DNA of 64,000 nt. Source: Agarophyton chilense (lineage: Eukaryota; Rhodophyta; Florideophyceae; Gracilariales; Gracilariaceae). Below the pieces are notes generated by a model. It saw only the letters and a program-made list of their open reading frames with translations, had not been told where the DNA came from and ran no database searches. Within the stretch, counting starts at the first letter, position 1, and each line of letters opens with the position of its first letter. The stretch lies in NCBI GenBank assembly GCA_030374765.1, contig JARGXX010000070.1, positions 55,081 to 119,080 of the forward strand, given 5' to 3'. Shown here one piece after another: positions 34,346 to 46,700 of this stretch. The position numbers were made by a program, and so were the translations under genes.

Positions 34346-34888
34346 ATTCCGCTTCAGATTGGTGTCGCACATGCGTGGGTTGCTGGGTGGCTTTGTAATG
34401 GTAGCGTTCACCGTCTCATCTGCTGGTTCAGAGTCACCATCATCATCATCAGTTGCGCTAAGCCACGAAGTACCTCCTGCTGGGATAGGGGCCGTGTTTA
34501 TCCTTCATTGTGCGTGGGGCACCTCTGCTTGATGCATGCGATTCAGAGATATCTCTTCTACGTTTGTGTGGTTTGCTGCGTAGTCAAACTCATCTCCAGT
34601 ATGGCCCTTTTGAATCCTTTCCTGGTAGTCCATCACGACAAAATCCGGTAGCAGGCTCATTCTACATTCGGCATCGCTGCCTATGTAGCTAGCGTTTGTG
34701 TCTACGCTCTGTTTACTGAGCCGTGAGAGGACCCCGAGATTTTCAGAAGCCGAGAGGAATGGCTGGCCGTGGATCTCTGCCTCGCTGCTGCTTCCCAAGG
34801 AATGGCCTTCCGTACCTTCTATGGCATTAATATCATGCCAGGCATCTATGACCCCATTCACGCATTTGACAATATCAGTCCACTTCAT
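34346..34888 (-). pseudogene. Unrecognised host-like gene fragment
   Basis: Frame 34888-34505 begins MKWTDIVKCVNGVIDAWHDIN and ends in a stop. Another frame just after (GGTSWLSATDDDDGDSEPADETVNA) appears to continue it towards 34346. Acidic and Ser-rich, no domain recognised. Same orientation as the neighbouring fragments. Confidence 0.3.
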
Positions 34889-35024
34889 GCGAACAGTCCC
34901 AATCTAAAACGCAAGACTCAATAGAAGACTAGGATGCTGAGCTTCGCCTGTACGACATTTACGTCAAGCTGAAAGAAGGTGAGAGTGTGGAGGACTAGTT
35001 CCAGCGAACTCTCAAAGAGCTTTA

Positions 35025-35434
35025 CACGAAGCCCCCGAAACCGACATAGTCGGAATGCTGCTTGTCATCTTCATCGAGTTGGTCGACATCACCACCCTCG
35101 ATAAAGTCATCGTCGTAGTCGTACTCGTCAGCGACAGCGCGCGTGCGGGCGTGCGTCTGTGCCGCCGGCGACGAAGGCTGGTCGTCTTCGTCCTCGCTGT
35201 CAGACGGCGCGGCGGAGCGCTGCTAGCACGTCCGCAGAGCCTTACGGATGTTACTGGTAGCCGCCCAGGAGATTCGGACGAATTCGCACGCCGCTTTGCA
35301 TTCGGTTCTGCGTTCCTATGGCGGTGGCGGCTAATGGAGAGTGTGCGCTTGCGCTTCGGCGGCTTTTTGGTTGGCACAGCGCGACGCCGCGGCCGTACGA
35401 AGCATGAAATCTCACCAAAAGAGAACGTGTACAT
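35025..35434 (-). pseudogene. Fragment with basic segment and acidic C-terminus
   Basis: One minus frame gives a basic stretch (RPRRRAVPTKKPPKRKR, NLS-like). A shifted frame gives a clean acidic end: SDSEDEDDQPSS, then DEYDYDDDFIEGGDVDQLDEDD, stopping at 35025 after YVGFGGFV. The two would join by a short intron or a frameshift near 35230. It looks like the tail of a nuclear protein, not identified. Confidence 0.35.
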
Positions 35435-35639
35435 ATCTTCCCTTGCCCTGTACGGAGATTCAAGTTGGAGAGGATCTCCGGTTCTTGCGGCTCTCGCGAG
35501 TCAATGAAGCCGGCTTGGTGCTAAGCGCATTCACATACAACTGATATTGTTCCGTTATCACTCGTTCTGCTTCGGATAAGCCTTTTCCATTTCCTTTCTC
35601 ACAGGGTCTTGAATCCCTTACCGAACTAGAAATGAAAGC

Positions 35640-36178
35640 GACTCATTCGAATGGAAAGACAGTATGGGTTCCAAATGAACATTCCTGTTATACAGAGTAC
35701 ACATCTCGTAGGAATACGTTAACATCTTCTTGGATATTCTCCGGCGCTATCGCAACATATTCTACATTCTTCCGTTCGCTGTATGGTTCAAACCTACCAA
35801 AATTCTCCACCCACTCCTTCTTGTAGCCCACACACACTTTCGGAGGCTTGAGAGGAAATACGGCAGCAGATTTTCCCATGTAGTCGTTGATAGAAAGCGG
35901 ACCCAGTAAGCCGGGTAAGTTGTCTTTAGGTTCCCGGATAAGCTCGGGGTGAGGAAATTCCCCTGATCTAGTTTTCGAAAGCTTGGGTCCGCAAGCAAGA
36001 GACCCCAAACACGTCTTACACCAATGAATTGTTTCCAACGCTGGCGGCAACCCAAGAAGCACCCGTCGCATTGTAGCCGAAGAAACCTCATTCGTTTCAA
36101 AATCCACAGAAACTCTTTCCTTCTAGGGGAAGTCCATAGGATCATTCAAACTTCCCCGGAACAGAGACGGTTCATTCA
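35640..36178 (-). pseudogene. MED13: Mediator subunit 13-like fragment
   Basis: The minus frame contains ATMRRVLLGLPPALETI, PKVCVGYKKEWVENF, RFEPYSERKNVEYVAIAPEN, VNVFLRDVYSVY and, after a stop, QECSFGTHTVFP. This matches the conserved MED13 stretch known in human (EPY..QRDVAYIVVCPEN, FFRDLSAVYE.CRLGQH). MED13 belongs to the CDK8 module of the Mediator complex. The frame has stops at about 36126 (TAG), 35688 (TAA) and 35641 (TGA), so this is a decayed piece. Whether it is a captured copy inside Tn1 or a resident relic is open. Confidence 0.65.
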
Positions 36179-36272
36179 TTGAAAAGAGCTGCAATTCAAG
36201 TAAAGAAATAAGATAGTGAACTTCACCTTCTCTCTTGGAGAAAGGCCTTCCATTTGAAGATATTACCCAGTG

Positions 36273-37747
36273 TTAATTACGATACGCTGATAAAACATAG
36301 CACGCACTGGCACAATCAACGGCAATGGAGTCTGCCAACTTCAAGGCATCCATCTCAGAAGTACGATCCCCAACTGTAGCTTCTTGGTCCCGCTTTTCAC
36401 TGGCGCCCTCAGCGATGAGCTCATGCAAGAAACGCAACGTTGTGGGCGAGTATGCCTTCTGCTCGGGGGTTTGGGCCTTCCGTTCTTCGTCGTCATTTGA
36501 TTCTAATAGATCCCGTTCCGATTCTTTGCGAAGCAGAGATGGGTCCTTCACTTCGCCCTTAAGCAGAAGCCTGGAGAACCTCTCAAGTTTCCTCCGAGGA
36601 ATGTAAGATGATTGGCAGTTTTCCATATGGTCTTTCTGTCTGTTGCACGCTGACCAGTTCCCAAGAAACATTTCACATCATCATCCTTATACGTTATAGA
36701 GACAAAACTTCCATTGCGAATTATATAGTTTCGAAAATCTTCTTATCTTGCTGACGCCCTGAGAAGTGGACAATCGCACACGACGGCGTTCTGTAAAATC
36801 CTCTTTAAAGAACGCAGTGAGCTTTTCACTTACATATGAACTCTGCGGCCTGCGGTCTGTGAGTGGGGATTTAAAGTTCTTCAATGCTGCACGAACGATA
36901 TCTGTTGGTGATAGATTGAATAATTTTTCATCCGACTCAGACTGAACATTTCCTCCACTCTGACGCTCAATAGACGATTCTTGGAGTGCTCTAAGTCCAC
37001 GTCCATATTCGCGGTTTGTCCTCCTTGTTTTCCATCAGGGTGCTTGGAACCTGGATTCGCGGTCTGCTCTTCAGATCTTTGCCCGTTTTCAAAAATTGGT
37101 TGAATGGAATTCTTGTCGGTCCCAACATTATTCTCGTCTTGCTGCAAGCGTTCATAGATTCCGTCAGGGAAGAACTCTGCAACTTCATCCAACGTACTAA
37201 AGTCAGTCATGCCCATTCCTATGTGCATTCCTTGCCCACCATGAAGGAAATCATGTGCATTGGATTCATCTCCATCCAAGGAGAAAGAGTCAAGTCCACT
37301 GTTAGAGTTGATGGCAAACGTTGGCTCGCTTTTCACGTTCGCTAAAGGAATTGCCTCGTTCTTCGTCTCTGCTATATTATTCAAGCCAGTATTTCCAGTC
37401 TCATTTTGTTGCGTTCCAGCAAGACCTTGTGAAATAGTTATTCCGCCTTCTACGGAGTTATGCACGCCCGAATCAGCAAGGTCCGGAACCGGGAGTTCTA
37501 GGGAACACCCTTTTTCGACGAGTGGATGGCGCGTGGCGAGAGCAGGGTCTTGTTTTTTGTCTTTCTGAAGGGATCGAATGGCTGCGTTAAGAGAATCCGC
37601 AGTTGAGCCGTCGTCTTTGAATAGCACAGAAGCTTGCTGAGAAGGGGGTTCCATGGGAGAAGGGGTGCGGTTGGTGTTGGTGTAGTATTCTACTATGTCG
37701 GGGAATCCGATAGGTTGGTTTTTCGCGAAGTCGCGGTTGGAACTCAT
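36273..37747 (-). pseudogene. Possible 5' part of the MED13-like gene, broken frames
   Basis: An ORF from 37747 (starting MSSNRDFAKNQ, Ser/Asn/Gly-rich, disordered) runs to 36881. A second frame (IVRAALKNFKSPLTDRR, KLTAFFKEDFTERRRVRLS) overlaps its end, and a third piece (36671-36273) follows. They lie upstream of, and in the same direction as, the MED13-like fragment and could be its earlier exons. The link is inference; no MED13 motif is visible here. Confidence 0.35.
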
Positions 37748-38560
37748 AAGTGAGTGATATCATCAGCATTGTGATATGAAACGGCATCCCGCATAAAATG
37801 CCTAGAGGCAGAATGTCTTAGTGGAACACGTGGCGTCATGGGTCGAGTGGCTTGCAACGGTGCATGTAGTGGCCATCCACGTGGCTGCTTATACTACCCT
37901 TTGTAGATGTAAGTCCATTAGGGACCATACCCATACAGTAGTTTGGCTAAGTGACTGACCATTGGGTATTATTTATATATTTATTTGGGCACTCCCTGGC
38001 AAACAGTATATAGTGTACCAGAGGTGAGCGCCGACTCCAAGTAAAGGAGACAAAATGGGCATCATGACTATTCTGTTCCTCGCTTAGGATTCCTTAACCG
38101 GAGATCCGGACGAGCTATAATAGATAGTCAGCCCCCAACCACTTCACGAGCCGTCTCGTACCTACGTCCCATCAACGTTTTACAGTTGCACTGTTCACCC
38201 TCGCTGGCGAGTAGTGGCCTTACACCCCATTTCCAGCTCGCTGGTGTGGTAGCTCTACTACCCCTTTTCCTTCGCCGCAAGCGACCCATCGGCAGTCCGA
38301 ACGCTGTTTCATGTGTCTGCTCTCTCCGTTAGAGCGGATACTACAAGTGGTCTCCCGACTTAGAACCACTGTGGTCAGTTGCACTGAACAATTCGTTCCT
38401 GGAACGTGGAATCGATATCGATACTTGGAAGAAGTGTAATCACTACAGTTATTGTTTATCGTACCACCTCCAGCAATTGCGGAATTCATCGTAGTTGAAC
38501 ACGTGGTCGAGAAGTCGAAGACACCATTAGGTTCGCACCTGGACTCAGGTTTGGTCTAGG
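37748..38560 (+). repeat. Probable 5' LTR and leader of gypsy element C
   Basis: Non-coding sequence directly before gag C. It contains GTGGAACACGTGG (like the LTR of B) and an AT-rich stretch resembling B's. A plausible LTR would run from TGTCTTAG near 37810 to CACTACA at 38448. The 3' partner lies outside the window, so the ends cannot be verified. Confidence 0.4.
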
Positions 38561-40714
38561 ATGCCAAAGACCCGAAGCCAGTCGAGTACTGGTCGCTTCG
38601 GTCCTGCGGGACCACCCCCGAAACCGAGGCGCGCCTCATCTGTTGAAGCCGGAGAGCGGCTGTATCGTCAAGCAATGTCGCGCTCACGCTCGGTGAATGA
38701 TGAACGAGATCTCTCGGATGTATTGGCCCCTGTGGCAGCGGCAGTCACGCCCACCACAGAAGCCGTAGTTGACCCTGAGGTCGTCGGAACTCAAGAAGAG
38801 TATGATTTGCGCAGGGAAGTGCGTCGTCTCAAGTCTCAGTCAAGCGCTTCGCGTGTGCACATGTTTGCGTTGGAATCGCAGATCGCTGCTCTTATCGCTG
38901 ATGTCGAACAATTACGCAGTGCGCATCAAGCACTCGTTCGTCAAGACGATGAGAAGCAGGTCTCTGCATCAGTGAAAACACTACGTGAGGATTTGAACCA
39001 TCTACTGGAGAGGTACGGGAATACGCCCGACGCGCTACCCAGCTTAACCGTGGATGTAGAGGAAGTCTTCACTCGAGTTAACCCTCGTTTTCAACGCCTA
39101 GAGGCGGCAGTTCATGCGCAGACAGCTGCTAAACCAGTCGTGCTGGAAGAGGAAGGAGCTCCTTTGGAGGAAGCTCGTTCGAAGAAGTCGAAGTCACGAC
39201 GTGAGAAGCGGAAGTCCGCACGTGATTTGAGTAATGAATCGTCAATTACGGAGGGTTTCAGTTCCAGTACTGATGGTTCTGATGATTCAGATACGTCAGA
39301 TGACGACGACAGTGATGATGGTCATCGAAGGTCCCGATCTCAGAAGAAGAACACGTCTTCGTGGTTAATGGGAAAAAAAGGCTCACCTAACAGAGGATTG
39401 AAGGTGCTCCCGTGCACGAATCCGCTTTATCGGAAGGTCCTGAATTACAGGTACTACCGTCTGAAGGTGAAGATCAAGAAGCGCTCAGGACGCGAAACCG
39501 CGAAGGTGAAGGATCACATCAAACGATTGAAGGTCGGCCTTAATGATTTAACATTTAATGGGAAAACCCCCATTCTCGTTATCGAGTTTTTCACTCGATT
39601 CGTTGCCGAAGCAGACACTCTAGAGATGAGTGAACCACAAAGATTTGTGTCTTTGCCACACTTGCTGAAGGGTTTTGCTTTAGAGCAATACCGTTCCGTA
39701 TGCGCATCATTGACAGCCGATGAAGGCGGCGTTACCTCATGGCCAGAGGCGTTGCAGTGTTTTCTACGCAGGTACGCGACTTCAAACGCGATACGTCAGG
39801 CGATCCTGGACCTAAGGGATGTGACCCAAAAGCCTGAGGAGGGCGAAGCTGAGTACAGCTCAAGGCTTAACAAAGCTTCAGTCCGCTGTGGAAACGTCCA
39901 CTCGACGGAGGACAAGACTACCTTGTACATCGACGAGCTGGACCCGAGCATCAAGTCGTTGGTAGCTCAATATCGAGAGAAGCATAAAAGAGTCTCCTTT
40001 TTGGAGTTAGTTCTGTTTGCGAAAGCTGAAGGAGACGCGGCCCGAGCGCGTGGTAGCCCCCGTTGTTCAATAGCTTTTGGAACCTCAATGGGTAAAGAGA
40101 AGATCTCCGCCAGAGTAAATGAGCGCAGCAAACTGCTACATCTGGAATCTCTAGTTGACTCACGAGATTCGTCGTTGGCACCCAAAGGGAGTTACTCGCA
40201 TGAGGAGGCGGTCCATTTAATAGAATATACAGACTCTTCTGTACCTGCAGTGGATCTTTCACACTCGGAATCTCAGGACGAGGAAGCCCTAATGGATATG
40301 GAGGGCCGTCGCCCTATATACCGTCCCTACACGGTGCCTCCACAAGGAGGTTTTAAGAACGGGAAACCCGGATGGGTGGATACTCGCACGGCATACCGTT
40401 CACAACCTATGTTGACCAACCGTCGTGACGGTTTGATATGTTATTCATGTTATGGAAAACACCATTTGAGTGCAGAATGCACGCTTCCTGCAAAGGATCT
40501 GAGTCGTATCATGACGAATTATGAAGCACTCTCAAAAGAGGAAAGGAGCCGCATACCGGCGGGCATGTATTGGAAAGCCAAAAGTTGGTTTTCTCAGACA
40601 CCAATGCGCCGGACTGACAAGCCAGTTGCTCAGAATGCTGAAGTGTTACAACCCGGAACCCCGTTTGGAAGAGGCACCTTTGAGGCGAATAAGCCGGTGC
40701 AACCAGAAAGCTAA
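38561..40714 (+). CDS. Element C gag
   Basis: 717 residues, uninterrupted, from ATG after TCTAGG. The N-terminus is basic (MPKTRSQSS), followed by a coiled coil (about 80-140), a charged Ser/Asp tract (SSSTDGSDDSDTSDDDD), the gag domain (about 290-510, with RYYRL, FVAEADTLEMSE, VRCGNVHSTED) and a CX2CX4HX4C zinc knuckle (CYSCYGKHHLSAEC, about residue 628). It would assemble the particle and package RNA. The intact frame contrasts with the broken pol that follows. Confidence 0.85.
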   Translation: MPKTRSQSSTGRFGPAGPPPKPRRASSVEAGERLYRQAMSRSRSVNDERDLSDVLAPVAAAVTPTTEAVVDPEVVGTQEEYDLRREVRRLKSQSSASRVHMFALESQIAALIADVEQLRSAHQALVRQDDEKQVSASVKTLREDLNHLLERYGNTPDALPSLTVDVEEVFTRVNPRFQRLEAAVHAQTAAKPVVLEEEGAPLEEARSKKSKSRREKRKSARDLSNESSITEGFSSSTDGSDDSDTSDDDDSDDGHRRSRSQKKNTSSWLMGKKGSPNRGLKVLPCTNPLYRKVLNYRYYRLKVKIKKRSGRETAKVKDHIKRLKVGLNDLTFNGKTPILVIEFFTRFVAEADTLEMSEPQRFVSLPHLLKGFALEQYRSVCASLTADEGGVTSWPEALQCFLRRYATSNAIRQAILDLRDVTQKPEEGEAEYSSRLNKASVRCGNVHSTEDKTTLYIDELDPSIKSLVAQYREKHKRVSFLELVLFAKAEGDAARARGSPRCSIAFGTSMGKEKISARVNERSKLLHLESLVDSRDSSLAPKGSYSHEEAVHLIEYTDSSVPAVDLSHSESQDEEALMDMEGRRPIYRPYTVPPQGGFKNGKPGWVDTRTAYRSQPMLTNRRDGLICYSCYGKHHLSAECTLPAKDLSRIMTNYEALSKEERSRIPAGMYWKAKSWFSQTPMRRTDKPVAQNAEVLQPGTPFGRGTFEANKPVQPES

Positions 40715-43227
40715 GTGAGGGAGCCCCTAGGGGGTCGGCACTAGTCGATCCCGTAGAGCTGACCAGGGAGAGCTGGCCCCCCTGCTCCCGCGCTTTGAAG
40801 CCCAAGATTCTCTTGTGGCCTCCCAAATTTCCGCCGTACGGAATCAATCCGCCGGATGGAAAGCGAGTACAGTTTGACTGTGAGTTACATCGTCCTTGGA
40901 GACGTTATACTTGCCCGTCAAAACGGGAAAGTTACCTCATGGTAGTGTCTAAGAGAAACTATAAGGTCTATGCCGACATCGGCTCTGACAGGAATCTGTT
41001 ATCTCGTCGATTGACTATCCTGGACACTGGTGCTGGTCCGAACTTTATACGGGAATCGGAGCTCGCTCCTGCTGACTTAGAACGTATTCGATACGGTCCT
41101 TTACTGGACATCCAGGATGCCAACCAAAATGCTGTGAAGACACTGGGAACAGTTCGACTCGTGGTGCGTTTGGGACGCTTTGTAGTCCTAGTCGACTTCA
41201 TCGTCTGTAAGACGTTAGCTGCACCAGTTGTACTGGGATGTGATTATTGCGACAAGTTTGTCGAAGCCATTTGCCCGGGAAGAAAACTAGTGGAACTAGA
41301 TGATGGATCAATGGTACCAGTTGTTCGCAAGCCAATGCGTCGTTGCCCCGAAGCACCTCCACTTCCACCATCTATGGAACACGGGAAATCCCGGGTACGT
41401 GTCTCGCAGAGGATTTGAGTAGCGAAGAGTGCCATGCTGAAGGCGCAAACCCAAACTTGGGTTCAAGTAAGAACAGGACGACACGGACTCGTGGTAATTC
41501 AACCGAATATTCGGATGTACGAATCCCGTGGATTGCTAGTCGCTAACTGCACTGTTCAGGTTGATCCTGGTAGCCCCTTTTGGATACTAGTGAGTAACTT
41601 CACCGATAACGATTATCAGATACCGAAGAATCAAGTTGTTGCAATAGCTTTGCCTCATCCCACAGTGGTGGTCCCTACTCATATTTCTACTGCAGAAATA
41701 TTGGGATTAACCCATGTCGGTGATACAGAAGAAGAACTGCAAACTCCGTCTGAAGATCAATTGCAAACGGCAAAGGATCCAGAGAGCCCGGTCGATGAGC
41801 TAGACTTAGCACATGTGTCGGAACACTACAGAACGAAGATCAGGTCTATGCTGAAGAAGTATAAATCGATGTGGACTGGAAAACTAGGAGAGATCTCTGC
41901 TACGGAACACCACATTGATTTGGTCCCAGGGTCACGACCCATCTCCCAACCACCCTACAGAGCGGGACTGCGAACTCGCCAAATCGAGGAGGAGAATGTC
42001 AGCAAAATGCTGGAAGAAGGACTAATCGAAGCATCTGAATCTGCTTGGGCCTCACCAGTAGTGCTGGTTCCGAAACCTGATGGTTCTTTACGATTCTGTA
42101 TCGATTATCGAAAACTGAACGCAGTTACAGTTCGGGATACATACCCGTTGCCTCGAATGGACGAATGTATGGACCGCTTAGGAGAAGCGAACGTTTTCAC
42201 CACGCTGGACGCCAACTCTGGCTATTGGCAGGTGCCTGTAGCGGAAGAAGGCCAACATAAAACCGCATTTGCGTGTCACGCCGGTCTCTACCGTTTCAAA
42301 AGGATGCCCTTTGGCTTAACGAATGTATCGGCTACTTTCCAGCGTACTCTGGACATCTTGCTCTCAAGATACAAGTGGAAGACTTGTTTAGTTTATTTGG
42401 ACGATGTGATCATCTTTTCCCAGGATGTGGAAAGCCATTTACGGCATGTCGAGGAGATCCTCAAAACACTACAGAGCGCAGGTATCACCTTGAAGTTCAA
42501 GAAATGCGAATGGTTCGCTGGCACCGTCCGGTACTTAGGACATGTGATCAAGCCGGGACAGCTTGCCATTCAAGAGGCACAAACAGCAGCTCTCCGCGAA
42601 GTACAATCTCCGTCGACACAGAAGCAATTGCGTTCTTTCCTCGGCTTGTGAAAAGTCTACCGACGATTTGTGCCGCGATACTCGCATATAGCGGCACCAC
42701 TCAACGCAAAGCTGTGTAAAGGACAACGAGTACAGCTGGAACAATTCAGACAAGCTGAAGTGGAATCGTTCGATACGCTAAAGACAAAGATTATTACAGC
42801 CCCAGTCTTGGCGCTGCCCATCCCCAACCTGCCATACTCAGTGGATACCGACTCTAGCGAGTACCAAGTAGGGTGTGCCCTTTTTCAAACACACCCTGAT
42901 GGTGAAGGCAAACCCATTGGTTACTGGTCAAGATCGCTGAACGCAGCTGAGAAGAAGTATTCAGTTTCAGAAAAGGAATGCCTTGCAGTCGTTTGGGCTC
43001 TAACCACATTGCGACCTTATCTCCAAGGAGAACGTTTTACGACTCAAAACACTGGGCGAAACCCAAGGCGAAATCGATGAACAGATACCTTGCTTCTACA
43101 TGGAGACCCATTCACCATCTTTTCAAGAAGAGGAACAAGAGACACTTGATGATTATTCGGATGCAGACCCGTTCCTTGCATTAGCAGAAACTGACCCTTC
43201 AGTTCAACTCGAGCGAATCTCGTGCAC
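40713..43227 (+). pseudogene. Element C pol 5' part: protease, RT, RNase H fragment
   Basis: The pol frame is -1 relative to gag and open from the gag stop. Protease TILDTGAGPNF is intact. RT motifs: LRFCIDYRKLNAVT, FTTLDANSGYWQVPV, KRMPFGLTNVSATFQ, VYLDDVIIFS. In-frame TGA at 41416-41418 and 42649-42651. RNase H begins (VDTDSSEYQVGCALFQ) but a deletion with frameshift near 43035 removes its middle; another frame then carries ETQGEIDEQIPCFYM to the Tn2 junction. Frame across the Tn2 site is SCT|ELLNEQHADTF. Confidence 0.85.
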
Positions 43228-43229
43228 TG

Positions 43230-43252
43230 CGTCAGTGTTCTCGGAATGCTAG
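43230..43252 (+). repeat. Tn2 left terminal inverted repeat
   Basis: Begins CGTCAGTGTTCTCGG; pairs with 61870-61892 with one mismatch (A for T at position 5). The core TGTTCTCGGAA is shared with Tn1. Confidence 0.85.
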
Positions 43253-43744
43253 TTCAGTGGTCAAAAAAGGACGAATTGAAATGACCGAAAAACCCGTGAA
43301 TTTATCCAAATTTGGAGGTGTTAATTTCCGAAAATATTTTCATTCGTTCATTAGTGCTAGTTTGTATGGGAAGGAAAACTAGCAAATATCTGCAGTTTTT
43401 CTAGTTTTGATGGAGGTAAAACTAGCGTGAATCTTTCTGTCGCCGCAGTTTAAAGGTAAAAGTAGAGAAGTGGTGCAGGAGCAGATTCAATCTTTGTGCG
43501 CTCTAGATTGACAGATTAGTACAAACAACCGGTCCCAAAATGGACCTCAAAATAGAAATTGAACATTTAGTACCATCCATATCAATCGCAATAGAATCGC
43601 AGCCCGACCTGGCAGACCTCACGTGCCTTGCATTCTATATTATTCTCCACCGCCCTCCCCTGTCACGTGCCCTGTGTGCGCCATACTCTCTCTCCGTCTA
43701 CGCCCCCTACCAACTTCTTTTCCACCACCTCTCCTCCACCCACC
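43253..43744 (+). promoter_or_regulatory. Tn2 subterminal region and transposase promoter
   Basis: Repeated CTAG motifs in both directions (TGCTAGTTTG, AACTAGCAAA, TTCTAGTTTTG, AACTAGCGTG) within 200 bases of the end, mirrored at the right end (AACTAGCGCA, AACTAGCTATCTAGC). These fit transposase-binding sites. The stretch then leads through C/T-rich DNA to the transposase ATG in CCACCATGC. Confidence 0.6.
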
Positions 43745-46700
43745 ATGCCTTCCTGCTGCTTCAACGGTTGCTCCTTTTTCGCCCGAGAAATCCCCGCCCT
43801 CCAGCGGCACCAGAGAAGGTGCCCTCATCGCCTCTCCGCCAACAAGCGCTTCCTCTCCCCTGGCGGAAATGAACCCAACTTCCCCCCCCGCACAAAACGC
43901 CACAAGTCCACCTCACAACTCCCCCCTCATCCTCCTCCCTCACATCGCCCTTCCGACAACGTCCCTCTCGCACACCATGACTCCTATCTCCAAGACCAGC
44001 TCTCTCTCTCCCTCCACACCCAGGACGCCATCCACGTCGCCACTGCCCCTCTCGGTTCCCCCTCCTCTCTCGCTCTCTCCCCCCTCCCTCCTTCCACTCC
44101 CCCCGTCGACAACCCCCACCTGGAGAAAATGGTCCTCTACATCTCCTCCATCGCCTCCAAGCTTGGACAACGAAAGGCTGACGAACTCATCACTCTCCTT
44201 AATGATCCCCACTTCTCCGAATCAACATTCCAGAACTCAGTCTCCTCCGCAAAGCAATGCCTCGAGCTCCAGGCAGACCTCTTCCACCAGAGAATCAGGT
44301 CCATTGGTTTCGCCCCCTCCACCATCTTCGATCCCCACAAACGCTTCTCCGCAACCCTCTTCCAGAAAGACGCAATCCATGTCCTCAAACAACAGCTCGC
44401 CCTCGCACACTTCAAGAACACCTTTTTCCACCCCATCTCCCAAACATCCGCCTCCGGCTCCCCCGCCTTCGCACACCCCATGGCAGCCACCCTCGGCTCA
44501 AAAGTCGTCCCCGCACTCAAGACCGCCATCATGCAGTCCACAAAAGATAACATCGTCTGGCATCTCCCTCACTCCACCGGTATCGACTCCTTCATCGGCC
44601 TCGTCCAAATCTACTCCGATAAGTCCTCTACCTTTCTCAAATCTTCTTCCATCACCTCCTACCCCCTCCACATCACCCTTCTCAACTTCTCCGACTCCTT
44701 TCGCCGCAAATGCATCTCCGACAATCTCACACTCCTCGGCTATCTTCCCACCTCCTTCACCCCAAGCACTCCTTCTCCAGATGCAGATATCATCACTCAT
44801 TCCTCCTCCATCCCCCGCCAAACAAAAATGGAACTCATACAGCAGACCATCTCCTCCCTCCTTCAGCCTCTCTTCTCTTCCGCCCTCCCCGGTTTCCCCT
44901 TCCGCGACGCAGACGGCGTTCTTCGTCAATGCCACCCCATCATCGCCAGCTACTGCGCAGACATTCCCGAGGCAAAGGATATTCTCGCCATCTCCCACGG
45001 CACCCGCCCCCGGCACCCCTGCCACAGATGCTCTGTCCCTCGCTCACAACTTCACCAACACTCTCACGCCCATTCCGCTCGATCTCTTCCCCTCACCCTT
45101 GCAGCCCGCAACAAACACTTCTCCCTCCTCAAGGAATCCGAAGCAGCTCTCCTCGCCCGCAAGCCAAGAGTCACGCGCAACTTCAAGGAACAAGCTCTCC
45201 AAGCACTCCACTCCCTCTCCCTCGCAAAATACCCCTCCCTCTTCGAGTCTTACCCCTTTTTCAACATTACCCCCCTCCTCACCCCATACAACATCTTCCC
45301 CTTCGAACCCCTCCACAACTTCCACCTCGGCGTTTCCAAACTCATCAAGCTCGCCGCCATCGAACGTCTCAGATCAGAACACCTCTTCACCACCATCAGC
45401 TCCACAAACTCCCGCCGTTCCTTCCACTCCGTCCGCACCTCCATCCTCAAGCACTCCAACTTCATCCTCACCGCCATCGAAAATCATTCCCCAGCTACCG
45501 GCCTCCACATCGACTTCTCTACTTCCGAAAGCGGGCAGTCCCTCAACGGCTTCTTCACAACTGACGGCGTCCGCGGCATGCTAGAAGCAAAAGACTACCG
45601 CGCCCTCGACATGGTCTTCCCCTTCATCGGCGCCTTCTTCGACCGCTGCTGTGACGAAGCCAATTCCGCTCCCATCACAACTGTCTTCTCCAAGTACACA
45701 GACCTCCTCCTCACCTCCATGTGCTACAACTCCGTCCCCGAATGGACCACTTCTCGTCTTGCCAAACTCGCCTCCCAAATCCATTCCTTCAAGCACAGAG
45801 CTGTCGATGTTCTCGGTCCATACCATACCTCCAACCTTGGCACCCTCAAATTCCACCTCCTCGATCACATCGTAGACGACATTAGACGCTTTGGGGGTCT
45901 CCACTTCAACGATGCAGGCATCTTCGAACAAGCCCATACCCTCTTCAAAGCACATTACTCCCGAACCTCCAAGCGCAGACCCACCGCGCACAACGAAACC
46001 ATCCGTGCCATCGAACGCTCCGATGCCGTCAACAATTGGATTTATCTCTCCGCTGATCCTTCCGTCACCTCATCCTTCCATGCCCCTCCTCCTCCCTTCC
46101 AAGCCCGCAAACCAGGTTTCGTCCGTGATGGCAAGCACACCTCCTTTTCCGATCTCATCACCGCTCACAAATTCCTTCGAGAAAACCCCCACTCAACAAT
46201 CTCTTCCCTTCAGGACCTCTTCTTCCCAGACACTATCGCCATCATCTCACAGATTGGAACCCTCGCACTCCCCTCCTTCGTCACACTCACACTCGAAACA
46301 CTAGCTCTCAACCAGGACTCCCCAACTCTCCGCCAAACCCGTCTCACATTCGTCAATTCCGCATACGTCGTCGGCGGCTTCACCCCAACCCTAGACGACT
46401 ACATCGCCGATCGAAACGAGCTCGCCGTCAAAGATCCCCCTCTCCCACTCATTCAACGTATCTTCGCTGCTCCCTCCTTCGGTCCCTCTAAAACCCCAAA
46501 GTTCTCCCACATCCTCGTTGCCGGTTCCAGCTTCTCCAACCCCACTCCCACCGCCTGGGTCTGCAAGCTCAACTCTCTTCTTCGCTTCACCACCCCTTCT
46601 TCCCCTTCCACTCAAAACGAGTTCGCCTTCGTTCAGTTCCTCGAACTCGTTCCACCCCAGGATCAAGTCGATGTCTCTCTCAATTGCATCTGCCTCCGAT

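Noticed and set aside
43623-45584. A 653-codon Ser/Pro-rich frame overlapping the transposase
   Set aside because: It is the shadow of the C/T-rich transposase coding strand; it has no domain and low-complexity composition only.
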